From: Bacilli bacterium
GTDB taxonomy: Bacteria > Bacillota_I > Bacilli_A > RF39 > UBA660
Direction: 5' to 3'
DNA length: 64,000 nucleotides
NCBI GenBank assembly: GCA_028691955.1
Contig: JAQUYH010000006.1
Coordinates: 1-64,000 of the forward strand
Part shown: positions 1 to 8,218 of the stretch, one piece after another
Position numbering within the stretch: position 1 is the stretch's first letter
How the letters are laid out: each line of letters begins with the position of its first letter
Program-made: the position numbers and the translations under genes
Notes under the pieces: generated by a model
What the model was told of the DNA's origin: nothing
The model's input: only the letters and a program-made list of their open reading frames with translations
Database searches by the model: none

Positions 1-2
1 AT

Positions 3-737
3 GCATATAAAGCTTATGAGATGATAAAAGAGGTAAGTCCTTATTCAATAAAAGATTTGTTAAAAGTTCATGGTGTAATGACATATTTAACTTTAGATGA
101 ATCTGGTATTTTTAGATCTTCTGCTGAAGGTGTATTTGATGGTGAAAAATGTATTTTCATGGCACCACCACAAGATAGAGTGCCAGGATTAATGGAAGAA
201 TTATTTGATTTTATGAAAAGGGAAAAAAATAACATTAATCCATTAATATTATCTTCAATATTTCACTATGAATTTGTTTTCATTCATCCATTTACCGATG
301 GTAATGGAAGAATGGCAAGATTATGGCAGACTGTTATATTATCCAATTATAAAGAAGTTTTTGAATACCTACCAATAGAGAATCAAATAAAAAAATATCA
401 AGAAGAATATTATGATTCAATAGCACATTGCCATACTAATGGGAATTCCAATGAATTTATTGAATTTATGTTAAAAATGTTTGATGAAGTTTTAGATGAA
501 ATAATTAGTTCATCATCGCAATCATTAACTCAAAATAGTGTTTATTTAATTAAATTATTAGATGTAATGGATAGTAATACTCCAATGACAGCTAATCAAA
601 TTATGAAAAAACTAAATATAAAATCGAAAGAAACATTTAGAGCAAATTACTTAGATCCTGCTATAAATGAAGGATTAGTAAAGATGACTATACCTGATAA
701 ACCAACAAGTAAGAACCAAATGTATTATAAAGTATAA
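3..737 (+). CDS. Fic family protein (5' end outside window)
   Basis: Fic-domain protein, a family that usually transfers AMP from ATP to target proteins, often in toxin or signalling roles. The core motif HPFTDGNGRMARLW (HPFxDGNGRxxR) carries the catalytic His and phosphate-binding loop. Upstream of it, GVFDGEKCIFMAPP matches the beta-hairpin 'flap' that positions the target. The C-terminus (about the last 70 residues) looks like a winged helix, as in the larger Fic proteins. An ATG sits at 21, but the frame stays open to the window edge and reads AYKAYEM before it, which fits the helix normally preceding this region, so I regard the gene as truncated by the window. No inhibitory helix motif is visible in the part seen. 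A lipoprotein gene follows 40 bases later. Confidence 0.85.
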   Translation, partial: AYKAYEMIKEVSPYSIKDLLKVHGVMTYLTLDESGIFRSSAEGVFDGEKCIFMAPPQDRVPGLMEELFDFMKREKNNINPLILSSIFHYEFVFIHPFTDGNGRMARLWQTVILSNYKEVFEYLPIENQIKKYQEEYYDSIAHCHTNGNSNEFIEFMLKMFDEVLDEIISSSSQSLTQNSVYLIKLLDVMDSNTPMTANQIMKKLNIKSKETFRANYLDPAINEGLVKMTIPDKPTSKNQMYYKV

Positions 738-777
738 AATTTAGATGAATAGCAATTTATTGAAATGGAGTTGGATT

Positions 778-1254
778 ATGCAAAAGAAATTATTGTGTTT
801 AGCTTTAATTGGAATATTTAGCCTTATTTTAGTGGGATGCACTAATGAATCAAAAAATAATTCCGTCGATATTGGTGAAAAGTCTAAATATGTATTAAGA
901 AATGATTTAGTAAGTATTAGTGTAAATGAAGAAAGTTTAACTAATTCAAAAGCAACTTTTACTCTAATTAATCATACTGCTGGAAATTATGATTATGGTG
1001 AACCTTATTTAATCGAATATGAAAAAGAGGGGATTTGGTATAAAATAGTTCCAATTAATGATATGAATTTCAATATGATTGCCTATATTTTAAAACCAAA
1101 GGAGTCAAGAGAAATAACTGTTGATTGGGAATATCATTATGGGAAGTTATCTCCTGGTAAGTATAGACTTATTAAAGATGTATTTCGTGAATCAGATAGA
1201 CCTATAGAAGAAAGCGATAAAGTTTATATAGGAGCAGAGTTTGAAATTAAATAA
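778..1254 (+). CDS. Lipoprotein with Ig-like domain
   Basis: Predicted surface lipoprotein of about 158 residues. The N-terminus has a short basic start, a hydrophobic stretch and the lipobox LVGC, so the mature protein should begin with a lipid-modified Cys. The rest (LSPGKYRLIKDV near the C-terminus) resembles the bacterial Ig-like domain found in many Bacillota lipoproteins. The ATG at 778 has a GGAG seven bases upstream. An earlier in-frame ATG at 745 would put charged and bulky residues before the signal peptide and lacks a ribosome site. The function is unknown, and nothing links it to the neighbouring defence genes beyond position. Confidence 0.7.
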   Translation: MQKKLLCLALIGIFSLILVGCTNESKNNSVDIGEKSKYVLRNDLVSISVNEESLTNSKATFTLINHTAGNYDYGEPYLIEYEKEGIWYKIVPINDMNFNMIAYILKPKESREITVDWEYHYGKLSPGKYRLIKDVFRESDRPIEESDKVYIGAEFEIK

Positions 1255-1277
1255 TTTGCTGAATTTGAAAAATATAA

Positions 1278-1308
1278 TTGCTAAAAACAGGAAATTTTAG
1301 TGTATAAT
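1278..1308 (+). promoter_or_regulatory. Promoter for the hamAB leader
   Basis: TTGCTA (1278-1283) and a perfect TATAAT (1303-1308) are separated by 19 bases, slightly longer than ideal. Transcription would start near 1315, placing the hairpin at 1327-1366 inside the leader. Confidence 0.5.
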
Positions 1309-1326
1309 ATAGTCAATAAAAAGGGA

Positions 1327-1371
1327 GCGCTAGTACAGGCTTATTTATAAGTTTTTGTATTGGCGTTTTTT
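1327..1371 (+). terminator. Terminator-like hairpin in hamA leader
   Basis: Bases 1327-1337 pair with 1356-1366 over 11 bp, counting G-U pairs, and a smaller CTTAT/ATAAG helix can form in the loop. A run of six Ts follows at 1366-1371. The structure ends 7 bases before the AGGAGG of hamA and lies downstream of the promoter at 1278-1308. It could act as an attenuator of the defence operon, or it could simply end transcripts of the lipoprotein gene. Confidence 0.6.
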
Positions 1372-1385
1372 AGTAGTAGGAGGAA

Positions 1386-2273
1386 GTGATTGTTATTAAT
1401 TATAGTATAAGAGATATCCCTATTCCTGCTGAAATCTCAACTAAATTAAATAAAATAAATTTATTCATTTACGAGAGCAATATGGATATCAATGATTATC
1501 TAACCAATTTATTTGTGTCTGAAGATTTTTGTAATAGTGTATTTCATAAGGATTTATCAAGAGAAGATTGGCAAGCAATATATTATGGAATTAAATCAGA
1601 GAAAGGTAAAGAGTACTTTAAAAATAATGGAATACTTTTCGAGCATTTTTCTAATAAAATATTAAGTGAACACTTTAGCTTACAAAATTTGATAAATTTT
1701 GGAAATATAGATTTTGAGGATCCTGATAAAGGATCTGATATTATTTTTTTTAATCAAGACTTTAAATTGCAATTTTATGAAGTTAAGTCAAAATGCACTG
1801 CAAATCAGAAAGGAAATCAAAAAGATTTTGCTGAATTAGTTAAAAATGCAATAAGATCAATATTTTGTAGAAGGTTGAAAAATGTAGCTAAATTGATGGG
1901 TGCTAAAACTGCAATAAAAGGTAAAGATGAATTATTTGGAAGCTATAAATTATTATGTGATATGTTAAATAACAGTTCAAATATGATTAACTATGTTGAT
2001 AATGGTAATATCGACTTCAATATATGTATAATTGGTGAAAAAATAGATATTGATGATGACTTGTTGAAACAAGAAATTATCGAAGTGTTTAATACAAATA
2101 AGTATTGCCCTGAAAATTGTGAATATAATAATGAAGTTTGTATAAAAGGGATACTAGACAAAATAATAATCCTAAATATTGTGAATATTCAATTTTTAGG
2201 TGAGTTATCGTTAAATGTAATTTATGAAAAAATCATTAAAACAATTGAATTAATGGGAGTGCTTGATGAATAA
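1386..2273 (+). CDS. hamA: Hachiman-type defence nuclease subunit HamA (DUF1837)
   Basis: About 295 residues. I assign it to the DUF1837/HamA family, the nuclease partner of the Hachiman anti-phage system, from the nuclease core GSDIIFF then YEVKSK: an Asp near residue 118 and E132-x-K134, as in PD-(D/E)xK enzymes, with a further Glu in LFEHF near 86. The downstream AELVKNAIRSIF helix is also typical. In the known system HamA is held inactive by the HamB helicase and degrades DNA once released. The start is uncertain: GTG 1386 lies only two bases from AGGAGG, and the next in-frame Met is about 32 residues in. The gene overlaps hamB. AbpA-type proteins share this fold and are the main alternative. 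Confidence 0.75.
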   Translation: MIVINYSIRDIPIPAEISTKLNKINLFIYESNMDINDYLTNLFVSEDFCNSVFHKDLSREDWQAIYYGIKSEKGKEYFKNNGILFEHFSNKILSEHFSLQNLINFGNIDFEDPDKGSDIIFFNQDFKLQFYEVKSKCTANQKGNQKDFAELVKNAIRSIFCRRLKNVAKLMGAKTAIKGKDELFGSYKLLCDMLNNSSNMINYVDNGNIDFNICIIGEKIDIDDDLLKQEIIEVFNTNKYCPENCEYNNEVCIKGILDKIIILNIVNIQFLGELSLNVIYEKIIKTIELMGVLDE

Positions 2274-4749
2274 TATATATTTTGAACTTAATAGCGTGAA
2301 GAAAATATTATATTTAAGAAATGAAAGTCTTAACAATAATATATTGAAAGACAATGTTGTTGAAATTATTAATGATTTTTTTAATGAAACTCTAATTTTT
2401 ATATCATTCTATGGTATTGATAATATAAGAATATTTTTAAATGTATTAATTAATTTTATTTTTGATTATTATAAAAGCGAATTAAAGCAATGCGATTACA
2501 GCCTTATTTTTCAATTTATAAAATTATTGAACTATTATCCTCATTTAAGAAAGTTGGGTTTAACAGAGAATAATATGGATATAACTGATTATTTAAACAT
2601 TAGAATCAGAGATGTGAATGATATGTTATTAACTGATAGTCAAATTGAATTTTATAGAAACATAATGTTAAAAAATCAAATCATATATAGTGCTCCTACT
2701 TCATATGGAAAGACAACTATTTGCCTGAACGGATTTATTGATTTGCTGAAAATCGATAAAATAAACAATTTATTAATAATTGTTCCTACAAAAGCATTGA
2801 TTAATGAATACAAGAAAAACATAAATCAGTATATAAAACAAAACAAATATGATATAAATGTTGTTGAAAGTGCATATTCAGAGTTTAAAAAACATCAAAA
2901 AACAATATATATTTTTACTCAAGAAAGAGTATTAGCTTTCTTCACTACTGAAGAAAAGAAGAAAAATATTGATTATATACTAGTAGATGAGGCTCAAATA
3001 ATTTCATATTTAAAAAATAAAAGGACGCCGCTTTTATTAAAGGCAATATCATTGTTTGAAAGATGCCCAAAAATATACTTAACTCCTTTTGTAAAAAATT
3101 TTAATGATAATGTAATAAAAAAGATTGATAGTATAGATAGTTTTAATGAGATAGTTGTTACAGGAAAAGAATCACTGGTTGCAAACAATAAATTTATTAT
3201 TGATTTATATAATTATGACCAAATAAAAGTTAGTGATGTGACATTTCAATCTCCAAATGATTACTTGTTTTTTGAAAGAACTTGCCCTAAAGTAATCAAT
3301 GATGCTAATTTTTTAAATGTTATCCCAATTATGAAAAAAGTAATTGATAGGCAAGATAAAACGATAGTTTTTACTTCAAATCTAAACAATTCTTTAGATT
3401 GGCCCGAATTATTTCAAAAAGAGTACAATTGTAGTGTTAAAAATATGTCTAAAAGAATGAAAGCACTAATAAAACATTTGGAAGAAAATGTGCATCCAGA
3501 CTTTGATTTAATTAATTATTTAAAAAGTGGAATTGCCTATCACAATAGTTATTTAGATAGTTTTACAAAAAGACAAATTGAATATATCTTCACTGAAGAA
3601 ATTGGCAGTATAGATTATTTGTTTTGCACAAACACTATAAGTCAAGGCGTAAATTTTAGTGCAAAAAATATATTTGCTTTTATTGGTAGAATCCAATCTG
3701 ATAATCCCGATTTGGATTTTGTTAATTTACTTGGTAGAGCTGCAAGATTAAAATATAATGGATTAGGAAATTTGTATTTTGTAAAGTCAACTCAAACAAC
3801 GAAGTATGAAAAAGTATTTATGGAATCAAATGATAACTTGAATATTGAGCTGTCAAGTGTTTCATCTGATGATATAAAAAAGTCGGATAAAATTGAGCTG
3901 CGCTCATATATTGCAGACAACAGCATAGAAAATGAAGAGAAAAACAGAATAATAAGAGAAAACCAACATTTATTGAATGAGCTTAATATTAATATTGAGC
4001 CTATTGATCAAATGAATTATTCGATAAACCAATCAGATATATTTTCTATTGAAAAAAGTATTGAGTCATTGTCGGAGTCAACTATAAAAAAATATATAAA
4101 ATTTTATCAATCATATGAATCTACAATAGAATTTATTTCCTTTTTAAAAAACACATATAATTGGGAAAAAATATATTTGAATGGCAGTAATCAAAAAAAG
4201 AAAAGAATATTAAATGTTGAATTTATTGCAACAATTATTACTAAATTGATACAAGGGAACACTATCAATAGTATTATTAGCTACAATATTGATAATAAAA
4301 AATATGATAGGTTATTCATTAATGTTGAGACAAAATCAGTTAGTTCCGAACAGAAATATGGATATGATCCTTGTAATTTAAATAATAAGAAGCATCTTAA
4401 TATTATAATTATAAATTCATTATTCGATGTTCAAAATTTGATTGAATTTGAAGTGAAAAAATATATCCAGGATTTTTATTATCGAGTAAATAAAATGCAT
4501 AATGTAACTTATAAAGACGAAAACGTTGAAAATTTTATTGATTTTACAACAACAGAAAAGAAAAAAATTAATTTAATGAATATTGGTATAATTGATACTT
4601 TTGCTATAAATGATATAGTTAAAAATAAAAATTATGATGAGATAATATCAAATGATAATATTGAATTAAATGAATTGTTTAAAAAGGTTTCGGAATTAGA
4701 GGGTGACGAGTCTCCATTATATTATGCAATAAAAGATATTGTGAGTTAA
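2266..4749 (+). CDS. hamB: Hachiman-type defence helicase HamB
   Basis: About 827-residue superfamily 2 helicase. The Walker A motif is APTSYGKT (about residues 142-150), the Walker B/DEAQ box is VDEAQ (about 239-243), motif V is QGVNFS, and motif VI is LLGRAARL, with the arginines expected for ATP hydrolysis. The long C-terminal part has no motif I recognise. In Hachiman systems HamB surveys DNA and releases the HamA nuclease when it meets damaged or phage DNA. The ATG at 2266 follows GGGAG and overlaps the end of hamA by 8 bases, indicating translational coupling. Length and pairing match described systems. A strong shared terminator follows. Confidence 0.8.
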   Translation: MNNIYFELNSVKKILYLRNESLNNNILKDNVVEIINDFFNETLIFISFYGIDNIRIFLNVLINFIFDYYKSELKQCDYSLIFQFIKLLNYYPHLRKLGLTENNMDITDYLNIRIRDVNDMLLTDSQIEFYRNIMLKNQIIYSAPTSYGKTTICLNGFIDLLKIDKINNLLIIVPTKALINEYKKNINQYIKQNKYDINVVESAYSEFKKHQKTIYIFTQERVLAFFTTEEKKKNIDYILVDEAQIISYLKNKRTPLLLKAISLFERCPKIYLTPFVKNFNDNVIKKIDSIDSFNEIVVTGKESLVANNKFIIDLYNYDQIKVSDVTFQSPNDYLFFERTCPKVINDANFLNVIPIMKKVIDRQDKTIVFTSNLNNSLDWPELFQKEYNCSVKNMSKRMKALIKHLEENVHPDFDLINYLKSGIAYHNSYLDSFTKRQIEYIFTEEIGSIDYLFCTNTISQGVNFSAKNIFAFIGRIQSDNPDLDFVNLLGRAARLKYNGLGNLYFVKSTQTTKYEKVFMESNDNLNIELSSVSSDDIKKSDKIELRSYIADNSIENEEKNRIIRENQHLLNELNINIEPIDQMNYSINQSDIFSIEKSIESLSESTIKKYIKFYQSYESTIEFISFLKNTYNWEKIYLNGSNQKKKRILNVEFIATIITKLIQGNTINSIISYNIDNKKYDRLFINVETKSVSSEQKYGYDPCNLNNKKHLNIIIINSLFDVQNLIEFEVKKYIQDFYYRVNKMHNVTYKDENVENFIDFTTTEKKKINLMNIGIIDTFAINDIVKNKNYDEIISNDNIELNELFKKVSELEGDESPLYYAIKDIVS

Positions 4750-4788
4750 ATGATCTAGTTCATAGAACTAGGTCATCTTTTTCTTTTG
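4750..4788. terminator. Bidirectional terminator between hamB and integrase
   Basis: A 12-bp stem (4750-4761 with 4765-4776, three-base loop) is followed by a T-rich stretch on the plus strand. hamB ends just before it and the minus-strand integrase frame ends within it at 4760, so one hairpin serves both converging genes. Confidence 0.75.
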
Positions 4789-6042
4789 TCATCTTTTTCT
4801 TAGGAACAATATAAATATATTCATCTTGATCTTCTTCTTTAGATTCAATTATCTTCTTTGACTCTGGTAGTTGTTCTTTTGGTTTGTAATCAATAAACTT
4901 CTCATTTTGATTCTCAATAATATTAACGATAGTATCTAATCTATTTTGATACATATGAGAGTAGGTATTAAGTGTTTCATCAATTTTAGTATGTCCTAGG
5001 TATTTAGCAACTAAAGTTATATTAGCGCCGCTATCAATTAATAAGAAAGCACAACTATGCCTAAAATCATGGATTCTAATATCTTTAGCACCAGCATTAA
5101 ATGCATTCAAAGTTTTTCTATTTCTAAAAGTTGTATCAGCTATAGGATCCACATCACCGAATACAAACCACTTATCCTTAAATCCGTAATAGGTAGAACA
5201 TTTATCATATAATCTTTCTAAATCATTTATTAAGAATAGGGGAATAGGTATTGTTCTATAACTAGAACTGGTTTTAGGACTAGTTAAAGTATAATTTTTA
5301 TTAGTTTTCTCATTAGGGACTTTTACAACATTTTTATTAACAGTTAAAGTTCTTTTATTAAAATCAATATCTTCCCAAGCTAATCCTCTAAGTTCACCAT
5401 TACGAAGTCCACAATAGAATAAGGTTTGAAATGCACATCTATATTTTAAATCAGGTTCTACTGATAAAAATCTTTGAAATTCTTGATGAGTATAAAATAA
5501 CATCTCTTTTTTTCTTTCATTAGGATTATTAAAATTAGTCATTTTACTATAAACTTAAAAAAAGTTAATGTCATACCACTTAGTACCAAAGTTTAGTAAT
5601 GTCTTTAAATACTTATACAACCCATTTTTATATCTAGTAGATATTTCTTTAGCATTAATTGTTTGTCTCCACATTTCATAATGTCTTATATTAAAACCAA
5701 CTAATTTAAGATTGTCTAATGGTTCTAGAAATGGCCTCATTGTTCGATAATTTTTTAGAGTGGTAACTTTAACTTTATCTTGTTGATAATTGTAATGCTC
5801 TTCAATTAAATCTTTAAAGGTCATATCTGAATAATCAGTAGCGTTTTTTATCTTAAGTTTAAACTCAGCTTCATGATCTCTAGCATCTCTTCTAGAATCA
5901 AATTTCTTAGAATGATATCTATGTCTTCTACCTAATAAATTAGTATAGCTTAAATCAACAAACCAACTTCTACCATCTCTAGTTATTTCATCTTTTTAGC
6001 TTGTCTTATTGCAATATTTATCACATCTCTTCTATTTTTCAT
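4760..6042 (-). pseudogene. Broken tyrosine recombinase (phage/ICE-type integrase)
   Basis: All three parts of a phage-type tyrosine integrase can be read, but not in one frame. The start at 6042 reads MKNRRDVINIAIRQAKK and then meets a stop. One extra A in the A-run at 5993-5997 would join it to the arm-binding domain (DGRSWFVDLSYTN). The core-binding domain (TFKDLIEEHYNYQQ) runs in the same frame until an in-frame TAA at 5555-5557 (INFF*VYSKMTNF). The catalytic domain follows with LRNGELRGLAWEDID, IHDFRHSCA and YLGHTKIDETLNTYSHMY, so the Arg, HxxR, His and Tyr catalytic residues are still encoded. Two independent lesions make an active enzyme unlikely. It was presumably the integrase of the element that brought in the neighbouring defence genes. 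Confidence 0.85.
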
Positions 6043-6169
6043 GTTCAAATAATTTATGAAAAATTTTAATTACTTTACTTATTCTATTCTTATAACAATT
6101 TGAAAATGACACAATTTTGCATTAAATAGAAACATGAAAATTTTAATAGAATAATCAAGTGAAAAATGA

Positions 6170-6175
6170 TATAAT
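6170..6175 (+). promoter_or_regulatory. -10 element for methyltransferase operon
   Basis: A perfect TATAAT with no clear -35. The expected transcription start near 6181 lies 3' of the possible GTG start at 6159, which favours ATG 6198 as the true start. Confidence 0.4.
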
Positions 6176-6197
6176 TGTAATAATGGAGGCAACAAGT

Positions 6198-7412
6198 ATG
6201 GAAAAAACATATAAAAAAATTCAACAATATTTTGACAAATTAAACAATGATACCTCTCATTTTATAAATTCTAATGATATATGTACACCTATGGAATGTG
6301 TAAAAACAATGGTTGATAGTGTTCCAAAGACTTTTTGGACAAAATCAAATATTAAAATTTTAGATTGCTGTTGTGGTAATGGAAACTTCCCGGCATATAT
6401 TGCAACAAAAACTAGTTTAGAAGATATCTATTTTAATGAAATAAATAAAAAAAGGATTGAAAATTTATACAAATATTTTGGAAATAATATTAATCTAACT
6501 CAAAAAGATTTTTTAAAATTTCCATCTAATGAAGAGTATGACTTAGTTGTAGCTAATCCGCCATATGCAAAATTTAATAATGATAAAAGAGTATCAAAAA
6601 ATCATAATATGTCAAGGGACTTTATATGCAAAGCAATAGAAGTCACTAAACCGGGAGGATATGTTTTGTTCATTGTCCCAAATAATTGGATGTCATACGC
6701 AGACAGAAATGTTTTACCATCTTTAATGAGTAAATATCAATTTGTTAATTTAGACATAAATGGAGCAAAGAAATGGTTTCCTAAAGTTGGCTCATCATTT
6801 ACGTGGTTTCTATTGCAAAAAAAAGCCAATAAAAAAAAGTTTAGTGTTAGCAATAATTATGTTATAAAAGATGAACAAAAAGTAAAGCTTGACAAAAATG
6901 TTGAGTATATCCCATTATACTATTCAGAAATGGTAAGAAAAATAATTAATAAAACAATAAATAATTGCAAAATTCCAAAATATAATGTAGAAACAAGCAG
7001 TTTTCTACATCATCATACAAAAGCTGAAATGATGCAAAACAAAAGAACAGAAGAATTTAAGTATAAAATCATTCATACACCTAGCCAAATAGTTTGGTCA
7101 AAGATTCCACACAAGTATCAAGATAATTACAAAGTATTTTTGTCATTAACCAATCAATATAAAGTTTTCGTTGATAATTGTGGGATGACACAAAGTATTG
7201 CATTTATCAATTGTAAATCAAAAGAAGAAGCAGAAAAAATTAGCAATGAATTAGATAATGATATTTATAAATTTTTAAATAATATTACACGTTATGGAAA
7301 TTTTAATAATATTAGAATACTGCAGCATTTTCCATTATATGGATCTTTTAAATTAAATGAAGAAGAAAAAAAGTTTGTAAAGGAGTTTAATGAGAGGTAT
7401 TATGGCAAATAA
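6198..7412 (+). CDS. DNA N6-adenine methyltransferase
   Basis: About 404-residue class I SAM-dependent methyltransferase. Motif I (SAM binding) is ILDCCCGNGNF near residue 53 and catalytic motif IV is NPPY near residue 119, the signature of N6-adenine DNA methyltransferases. The C-terminal half has no obvious motif and is presumably the target-recognition region. ATG 6198 is preceded by GGAGG with 8-base spacing; GTG 6159 and ATG 6183 are in frame but lack a good site. The 3' end overlaps a GIY-YIG nuclease gene by 23 bases, so the pair is best read as a restriction-modification module. I cannot predict the recognition sequence. Confidence 0.85.
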   Translation: MEKTYKKIQQYFDKLNNDTSHFINSNDICTPMECVKTMVDSVPKTFWTKSNIKILDCCCGNGNFPAYIATKTSLEDIYFNEINKKRIENLYKYFGNNINLTQKDFLKFPSNEEYDLVVANPPYAKFNNDKRVSKNHNMSRDFICKAIEVTKPGGYVLFIVPNNWMSYADRNVLPSLMSKYQFVNLDINGAKKWFPKVGSSFTWFLLQKKANKKKFSVSNNYVIKDEQKVKLDKNVEYIPLYYSEMVRKIINKTINNCKIPKYNVETSSFLHHHTKAEMMQNKRTEEFKYKIIHTPSQIVWSKIPHKYQDNYKVFLSLTNQYKVFVDNCGMTQSIAFINCKSKEEAEKISNELDNDIYKFLNNITRYGNFNNIRILQHFPLYGSFKLNEEEKKFVKEFNERYYGK

Positions 7413-7920
7413 AAAGAACAGAAACATACAGATTATTAAAACATATGAAGAATTAGAAAATGAAGTTGATTATGAGCAATTCGAGTATAGGGATTATTTT
7501 TATCTCATATGTAATTTAATTCCAAATAAAGAAAAGGAAAGGCTTGAGATAGAGGTAATTGACACAGATGCTTGCAATGATCATGGGCTTGTATATGTTT
7601 TTGTGGTTAAAGGTAAAATATTTAAGATTGGGGAAAGCATTACACCAATTGTCAAAAGAGTACAATCATATAACTGTGGAAAAGTTGAATACAGAATTAA
7701 TGGAACAAACTCTACAACAAATTATTTTGTATTACAAAGCCTTTTAGCTATAAACGAAGTTGTTCAGGTATATGCTTTTTTCCCTCAACAACCAGAGTAT
7801 GAAATATTTGGTAAAAAATATAAGGATAGTTGGCCAGTTTCAAAGAGGGCAGAAAACATAATAATAAATGCCTTTATTGCAAATCACGAAAAAAAGCCTA
7901 TAGGATGTACACAGAGATAG
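7390..7920 (+). CDS. GIY-YIG nuclease, putative restriction enzyme
   Basis: 176 residues. GLVYVFVVKGKIFKIGES reads as a GIY-YIG module: GLVY replaces GIY and FKIG replaces YIG, and the following RVQSYNCG supplies the Arg. The size and the overlapping methyltransferase recall the small GIY-YIG type II restriction enzymes of the Hpy188I kind, but I cannot establish homology by eye. Two starts are plausible: ATG 7390 (AGGAG, 4-base spacer) and ATG 7402 (AGAGG, 4-base spacer); I keep the longer. Alternatives are a homing-type or repair GIY-YIG nuclease. The overlap with the methyltransferase is the main argument for restriction. Confidence 0.6.
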   Translation: MRGIMANKKNRNIQIIKTYEELENEVDYEQFEYRDYFYLICNLIPNKEKERLEIEVIDTDACNDHGLVYVFVVKGKIFKIGESITPIVKRVQSYNCGKVEYRINGTNSTTNYFVLQSLLAINEVVQVYAFFPQQPEYEIFGKKYKDSWPVSKRAENIIINAFIANHEKKPIGCTQR

Positions 7921-8130
7921 TTAAACTACATTTTTATAGTGGAAATAAGTTCTATTAAAACAGAAGCCGCAATAAATAATCCAGCATCATGGAAAATAAT
8001 GGAAAAACTAGGCTTTTCTAGAAGTAAAAACAGCGGATATGTTAATTATGCCTTCATTGAAGAACCAGTAGAAACTTATGTTTATCACAAGACTAAAGAA
8101 GAATACTTAAATCAGAAAGCAAAACAGTAA
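7921..8130 (+). pseudogene. 3' remnant of a GNAT acetyltransferase
   Basis: The frame reads VEISSIKTEAAINNPASWKIMEKLGF, the end of a GNAT fold where N-x-A-S is followed by MEKLGF, then a short tail. Only about 65 codons remain; the N-terminal two thirds, including the acetyl-CoA loop, is missing. The frame begins right after the stop of the GIY-YIG gene and has no ribosome site. The simplest reading is a resident acetyltransferase gene whose 5' part was lost when the restriction-modification cassette arrived, which would make about 7921 the right edge of the island. Confidence 0.7.
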
Positions 8131-8144
8131 AGTTTTGTTTTTTT
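8120..8144 (+). terminator. Terminator after GNAT remnant
   Basis: CAAAAC (8120-8125) pairs with GTTTTG (8132-8137), followed by seven Ts. Confidence 0.65.
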
Positions 8145-8167
8145 ATGTAAACAACAGCTATCATCCA

Positions 8168-8197
8168 TTGACTTAATAATTAATAAAATACTATAAT
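8168..8197 (+). promoter_or_regulatory. gldA promoter
   Basis: TTGACT (8168-8173) and TATAAT (8192-8197) with 18-base spacing. Transcription would begin near 8204, giving a very short leader before the AGGAGG. Confidence 0.7.
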
Positions 8198-8218
8198 TTA
8201 CTACAGTAGGAGGAAACA

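Noticed and set aside
1327-1371. A retron-like or toxin-antitoxin RNA gene before hamA
   Set aside because: Only a single hairpin with a T-tract is present; no reverse transcriptase or repeat array accompanies it. A leader or terminator explains it better.
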